From assembly GCF_023101765.2 (NCBI RefSeq), contig NC_064237.1, positions 7,597,649 through 7,661,648 on the forward strand: DNA of 64,000 nucleotides. Direction: 5' to 3'. Position 1 is the first letter of the stretch. The number at the start of each line of letters is the position of its first letter. Positions 58,816 to 64,000 of this stretch are shown here, one piece after another. The notes beneath the pieces were generated by a model. That model did no database searches. It was not told the DNA's origin and saw nothing but the letters and a program-made list of their open reading frames with translations. A program made the position numbers and the translations under genes. Source of the DNA: Spodoptera frugiperda (Eukaryota; Arthropoda; Insecta; Lepidoptera; Noctuidae).

Positions 58816-59894
58816 ACTTTCCTTTCAGTTTATTTGGTGATTGACTATTTTAGTATGTAGTTTTGATATAAGACAGATGTTACTATGTAGCTTTAGGATA
58901 ATTATAGTAAAAGATTACATTTTTAGCTTGGTTAAAATATGGGTTAACATAAGAACACCCCATTTTAAGACTCCTCTAAGGATAATACACTTTGGTCAAA
59001 TTTTCTTTAGGAGTTGCAGCTGTAGAAATATCAAATCCAAGAAACGTTTTAACATCCGATTAAGGTAGGAATGTCGTATCATCCCTGTTATACTTATGAA
59101 TGGCGGCAGTCACCCTAGCTAAAAGTCAATACCGACCCTAACCTAGTTGGGGAAAGGCCAGGAGAAACATCAATCAGATAGCAGTTTACCTCAAAGGTTT
59201 TGACAGTTCCTGACAATCTTGTTATCTTGCAATAGAATAGTCTGGATTCAAATACTGTATTGCATTTAGTATCTAACTTACTGGTACTAGGTATATCAAT
59301 CTTGCACAAATGTGTGGTCTTTCGATAGTATCAAAATTTTGGGAAAAAGTATCAACACCCTATCATTTCTTAATCCATTTATCCTCATAATATGTATAAA
59401 CTACAACAACGTGTAACAAAATAGCATTGCACAAGTTTAATAAAAAGTATATTAAGACTTGACTGCCAACAAAAATCTGAAGCGCATCTCTTGAAAGCAA
59501 ATCCTCTACTAGCCACGATCACTGTTTAATGTTAAAAAACAGATGAATCGGTATATCATCATCACAATCTAACATGATCACCATAAAAAAAATCTTAAAT
59601 AGGGAAACTTTTAAATTTTACTGCATAAATTTAAAAAAGTTGAGTCTCATAATGTCCAAACTGTGAAAGATAACGGTGTCACTTCATTCATCACTCAAGC
59701 TGTCTTACAAAATGTTTTTGGTCATCTCATAGATAAGCGAGCTCTTACGACGATCAATACTGAAATAAGGGCAAAAATTAAGGACACCTCCTCCTCTTAT
59801 ATCTATTATGATGACAATATAATATCATGGCTTCTATATCATAGATACGTAGGTGGTTCCTAACTTCCTGCTGTTGTTCCGCCAATTATTGGAA
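58816..59894. other. AT-rich intergenic DNA
   Basis: Only a short repeat fragment is recognised: 59130-59160 contains CCGACCCTAACCTAGTTGGGG, the end of a common moth RTE-like repeat lacking its GATGAT tail. No gene. Confidence 0.45.
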
Positions 59895-60050
59895 TTTTAC
59901 TAATATAGAGTGTATGTTTGTTACTCAATAACGTCAAAATGGCGGATAAGATCGAGATAAAATTTGGAACGGAGGTAAATTATAGTCTAGAATAATACAT
60001 AGGATACTTTTTATACCATGGGACCGCGGGTGAAACCGCTAGCAGAAGCA
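59895..60050 (+). mobile_element. decayed Helitron-like element
   Basis: ACTAATATAGAGTGTATGTTTG at the start, CATAGGATACTTTTTATACC in the middle and GGGTGAAACCGCTAGCAGAAGC at the end correspond in order to the element at 49.13 kb. The terminal CTAG has changed to CAAG. Confidence 0.5.
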
Positions 60051-60125
60051 AGTAATTTCATATAAAATATTGATACCTGTAAAAAAATACTACATCTATC
60101 AATATTATTCACATCATATCAACAC

Positions 60126-60230
60126 CCGATAAGTGGCCACTATTGACCAAAGGCCTCTTCTCACACAGAGAAGGGTGATTAACGCTCAACGTTAATCACT
60201 ACGTTTGCTCTATGCGGGTTGGTATCAATA
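60126..60230 (-). mobile_element. RTE-like/SINE tail fragment
   Basis: The minus-strand sequence matches the tail of the SINE at 54.9-55.05 kb (CCGCATAGAGCAAACG, GTGATTAACG, GGCCACTTATCGGG). It includes a perfect 10-bp hairpin GTGATTAACG/CGTTAATCAC (60175-60199). The tRNA-like head is absent. Confidence 0.6.
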
Positions 60231-62027
60231 TTATTAATTGGCTTTAAATTCGCTCGCTTATATGTAATCTTACAAGACAAACACAACATTCAATAATATG
60301 CAAGATTATCAAATTAACAAATAAAGTACAAGTTTATTATTAGAACCAAATATCTTATTATAATTTAAACGTTTAATAGTCTAACTATAAATCGATTACA
60401 TAACAATGGACATAAAAGAGCGGTGAGTGTTATAAATTCAACTAGACCTGACCATTTGTGTCGTCTATAATACATCAAGATTCTACAACTAAATAATTAC
60501 TTTTGAAACAAAAGAACAAAATCATACAATTACTTAACATCTAATTAAGAGCTGGAAGTTGAAAAATATTCATTATGAGCAATGCCTGAATAATTAAACT
60601 TGTTATTACAAAGTTCTGGGAAATTGCTAAACGACTTTCCGCTTTGTAATGTGCTCGATTCGTTCAATATTGAGATATAAAACTTTTAACTTAGTTCCCA
60701 CTGTCGAATTGCCGTGTAAGTAGCTAGGCCATAAGAATAACTGGAGCAGAATATGATCTTGAATTCGATTCCAATAAGTACGTACATGTCAATGTATTTC
60801 ATACAGTTTGTTACAAACTAATGTGTAAGCACGATACTAGCGAATATTGTGAGCAAATAGAACTCTATCTACCCCTTTAACGAATACCAGACCTAATATT
60901 ATCATATGCAAAATGTTCATTACCAGTATTTCCAAAAAGAACCTCTATCACAGAAGATTACTTGTTTAAAAAACCATGTAATGAGCCTCTAGATACCAGC
61001 TGCGTTACGGTATTGGCAAAAAAATCTCTTTACATGTTCCCAACTCCATCCCGTTCGTTTTTACTTTGCCTATCTTCTATTTCTTTGAAACCTATCTCAA
61101 TATCCTGAAATAATCCTTCTACTTTAAGCTGAGGCAAAAATAAAAATATACTACCCGTTAATCCGGAGAAAGCTACGTCTAAAAGTCGACTGGCAGAAAG
61201 TAAAGCTGAGTCTACACCCAGTATATATATATATATGTGTTAACTGTACTTCTATGTTGGTGTAATAAAAGTAATGTCCGTGTAAGTATGTGTACATCGT
61301 CCCTTAGTTATACGCGTAAACTTGACGTTTTTCGGGATGTCTAAACACTAAAACTAGAACATAACAACAAGGTTCATATTCCCCAAAGGATTTCATGAGT
61401 AGCTCGTGACAGCATACTGCTAGACTGAATCTTCTCTACAACTACATAAGAGGGCTTTGCCTTAATTTCCACGCTTGGAAGACAGGTTAGAAAACGCAAT
61501 TTAAAAGGTTTCAATTTATCAGAGAGCATTGTTGATGCTCTATTACCTAAGTAAACAATATAACATCTTACATCATCATCATCATACAGCCAGGGAAAGA
61601 GTGGGGTTGATGACAAACGTATTGTACTCCGCCGGCATCACACGGCTTGGCGCCACCCAGAGTAATAGACAGAGATTATATTTATTCACAATACTATTCG
61701 CTAGTTATTTAGTTAGTTGCATATGGAGTAAACGTATTGCCAAACACAAGACATAGTCTCAGTCTTGACTCGATATACAAACTTGTCTTCGAAACGTACC
61801 TGTTTTGAAACTTCGATGCGCACCATATGAATATGACGTCAACGAAATTTGATCAATCTAATTGTATTTCTGTTGCATACATCAAAAATGAACTTTATTT
61901 CCCAAATTATTAGGCAGAAATTAACTGTAACACCCACTTTTCACTATTTATAAGCAGAGTTCCATGTATGACATAGTTTCAAATTTCGAGTTGGTAGAGA
62001 ATCGGATCCATCTCAGGTTCCCTGGCT
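60231..62027. other. AT-rich intergenic DNA
   Basis: Nothing gene-like was recognised. Short (TA)n (about 61220-61235) and (CAT)n (about 61571-61586) microsatellites are present. Confidence 0.5.
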
Positions 62028-62097
62028 GAGCAGTCAAGTTTGGGATAACTTAACCAAGAAGACATTCTTGGTTAAGTTATCCCAAACTTGACTGCTC
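62028..62097. repeat. perfect 33-bp inverted repeat with 4-base loop
   Basis: Arm 62028-62060 (starting GAGCAGTCAAGTTTGGG) is the exact reverse complement of 62065-62097; the spacer is GACA. There are no mismatches over 33 bp. No target duplication, no similarity to the other elements in the window and no flanking gene. Confidence 0.9.
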
Positions 62098-63320
62098 TTT
62101 TATTATAGTCTGTCGACTATAATCATTATAATAAACATGACAGAAAAGTCAATATGACATCTACGTTTAGGTTTTAAAAAAGAAATCAAATATTAAATGT
62201 CGCCATCCTCTGTGTGATTGAGAACTCTTATCATAATGTCATTTTCATTCATTATTCATGAATCAATGATGGATGGGAGATTATTGGTTTTCTCTCGTTA
62301 ATTCTAACATTATTATATTAATAGGCGAAAGAAGAAGAAAGTTGTCACTAAGTTAGCGTTTTTATCAATCGTTTATCTCGATAATTTGGAATGAGATAAG
62401 ATAGATTGAGAAAAAATATGCTTTTTTAAAACAATTAATGATGAGATTAATATTCGTTGGAAAGTTATAACCTACATTTAAAATAATGAACAATCATTAA
62501 CTAGGTACATATATTGACTTACGTGGAGCTAATTAAACAATTATGTAATTATCTATTTATACATAATTATCGGTTGACCTCCGACTAAATGTAACGTTAC
62601 AAATAAGCCGGGCTTTGCTGTTGAAACTCATGCCAAATTTAGTTCATTTGCCATCCACAAAACCGTACATAAACCAAGTGTAGTTAAATTACAAAATCTA
62701 GTTCAACTAATTGGATACAAAAACATAGGTCACAACTTGTTTGCTAAATGCTAATTTGAAGTATGTGAGCGAGGACAGTAAATCGTAAACTACATTTCGT
62801 ATTTTGCATTTAAATTCGTCGTCCGCTGTTCGGTCTTTCTGTATCCTATAAAGACTTTATTAATGTATTATAACATGATGAATTAACTAAAGTTCAGTAT
62901 ATAAGTGCTTTACTAATGGTTTCGTGGAAATGGATTGAGCCAATAACATAAAGCGGTTAAGCCTTTAATGAGTTTTGATTCCACGAAACAGAATAATGAC
63001 AAGTCAAAATAAATCAGGCAATTATTTTCTTTATAGTTCAGTTTTTGCTATAGTTATTTATTTTAAGGGTTGTTTGTAGTTTCAAGTACAAGCTTTAATA
63101 ACGTTGACTGACAGTCAATTTTGTTAGAACTAGAATGTTGAGAATTGATATAAGAATTTATTTATTTGTGAGTACTTTGTAGCAATCAAATCGTTTTACT
63201 ATTTGTGCATTTTCATGTCATATAACGAACTCATGACGTCTTTACTTCTAACAATCTTTTGTTGATATAGTATTACGGCATTACAATATTATGTTCATTA
63301 TAAATTATGTTCATTATAAT
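62098..63320. other. AT-rich intergenic DNA
   Basis: Nothing recognised, except a 16-bp tandem duplication (ATGTTCATTATAAATT type) at 63287-63319 immediately before the next SINE. Confidence 0.5.
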
Positions 63321-63523
63321 GACTACCTCGTTGGACAGTGGTCGCAAGTGCGACTATCGGACAAATTCACGTTAGTAGTAGATGAAGAAAAGTGCAGACG
63401 CGAAACGTCACCGCTATTACATGGGACTTAAAGGCACATGATGAAAAATGGGTGCACATTGTATAGCGCCATTAGATGCCGAAATGTGCACCTCTGCCTC
63501 CTTTAAGGATAAAAGGCGTGACG
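63321..63523 (+). mobile_element. tRNA-derived SINE, copy F
   Basis: Starts GACTACCTCGTTGGACAGTGG and ends GGATAAAAGGCGTGACG. The B box segment and the following 60 or so bases are deleted, so it is unlikely to be transcribed by pol III. A GTTCATTA direct repeat occurs near both sides and may be a target duplication. Confidence 0.75.
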
Positions 63524-64000
63524 CTTTCGTTGTCGTTCATTACAAATATCTAAAAATGCCCAATATACTATTTTAGACTATTCACAGACATTCGAAGTAC
63601 GATAGCTTCGAAATTCTATTCTCATAACAACTAGAATCGACGCAAATAAAAGTTTCCGAACATAATCTAACCCTAACACGGAGCCAATATCAGAAATTCA
63701 CGAAGTATTTTATTTTAAATAGCAATTTATCCGAGGTTTGAAGTGTGCAGGTGCAATATATAAAGGTTCCAGTTTCGATCGCGGTTACGAGCACCGTTGC
63801 AAACCATTTCTCCCAATCTACTTTTACGACTTTCGCGGGAAGATTAACCACTGACATATATTTTATTTTTAGACTCTTTTTAGGTGTTTGCTTTGATAAT
63901 TATTTAAAAAATAACCTTTTCTGATTCCAGTACGAGTTTTCTTTCGAGACCAAAACGAGATTCGACGCTCTGATTGGTTCGTTCAGTACAGCTGGCCAAT
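63524..64000. other. AT-rich intergenic DNA to window end
   Basis: No gene or repeat recognised. Confidence 0.5.

Noticed and set aside
1..64000. CRISPR arrays, prokaryotic operons, phage or viral genes
   Set aside because: No regularly spaced repeats, no operon-like gene packing and no viral structural or polymerase genes; all reverse transcriptases are LINE type.

Overview
The window is insect nuclear DNA, almost certainly from a moth or butterfly (Lepidoptera). It is AT-rich, gene-poor and full of repeats. The repeats include short non-autonomous Helitrons of the Lep1 type, a tRNA-derived SINE present in six copies, an R1-clade LINE, a second LINE and an ORF1-only LINE, all of kinds I associate with moths. 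The SINE looks noctuid-like, but the family-level call is inference.

The only host gene I can fully support is a chaoptin gene (chp or a close paralogue) on the minus strand, 12158 down to 6980. It has five coding exons that join in frame to give 1236 residues: signal peptide, Cys-rich cap, a very long leucine-rich-repeat array, C-terminal Cys cap and a hydrophobic tail that fits a GPI-anchor signal. A splice acceptor lies 2 bases before the ATG, so the 5' UTR must begin further upstream at higher coordinates. A GC-rich, non-repetitive island at 47488-47706, ending in a minus-strand donor-like site, is the best-looking but unproven upstream exon or promoter in the window.

Layout: 1-6979 is AT-rich intergenic DNA with one GCCGAG-type tandem repeat. 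6980-12160 is chaoptin, with a Helitron (12188-12394) directly upstream of the first coding exon. 12395-37577 is mostly unassigned AT-rich DNA with MITEs, SINEs, inverted repeats, LINE tails and a 99-base assembly gap (20743-20841). 37578-43710 is a nearly complete R1-clade LINE (minus strand), with an intact gag-like ORF1 and an ORF2 broken by a single-base frameshift. 43773-50139 holds two SINEs, two Helitrons, the GC island and hairpins. 50140-51930 is a 1.8-kb foldback element with roughly 0.7-kb inverted arms and TATA target duplications. 52382-54416 is a nest in which a SINE is split by an ORF1-only LINE and abutted by a Helitron. 54745-55050 is a SINE with an RTE-like tail. 55338-58815 is a second LINE (minus strand) carrying endonuclease and reverse transcriptase, also with a one-base frameshift. 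58816-64000 is intergenic, with Helitron and SINE pieces and a perfect 33-bp palindrome.

I see no prokaryotic operon, CRISPR array or cellular RNA gene. The points most worth following up are the Helitron forming the end of a chaoptin intron, the long foldback element as a possible double-stranded RNA source, the nested insertion at 52.4-54.4 kb, the perfect palindrome at 62.0 kb and the GC island at 47.5 kb.
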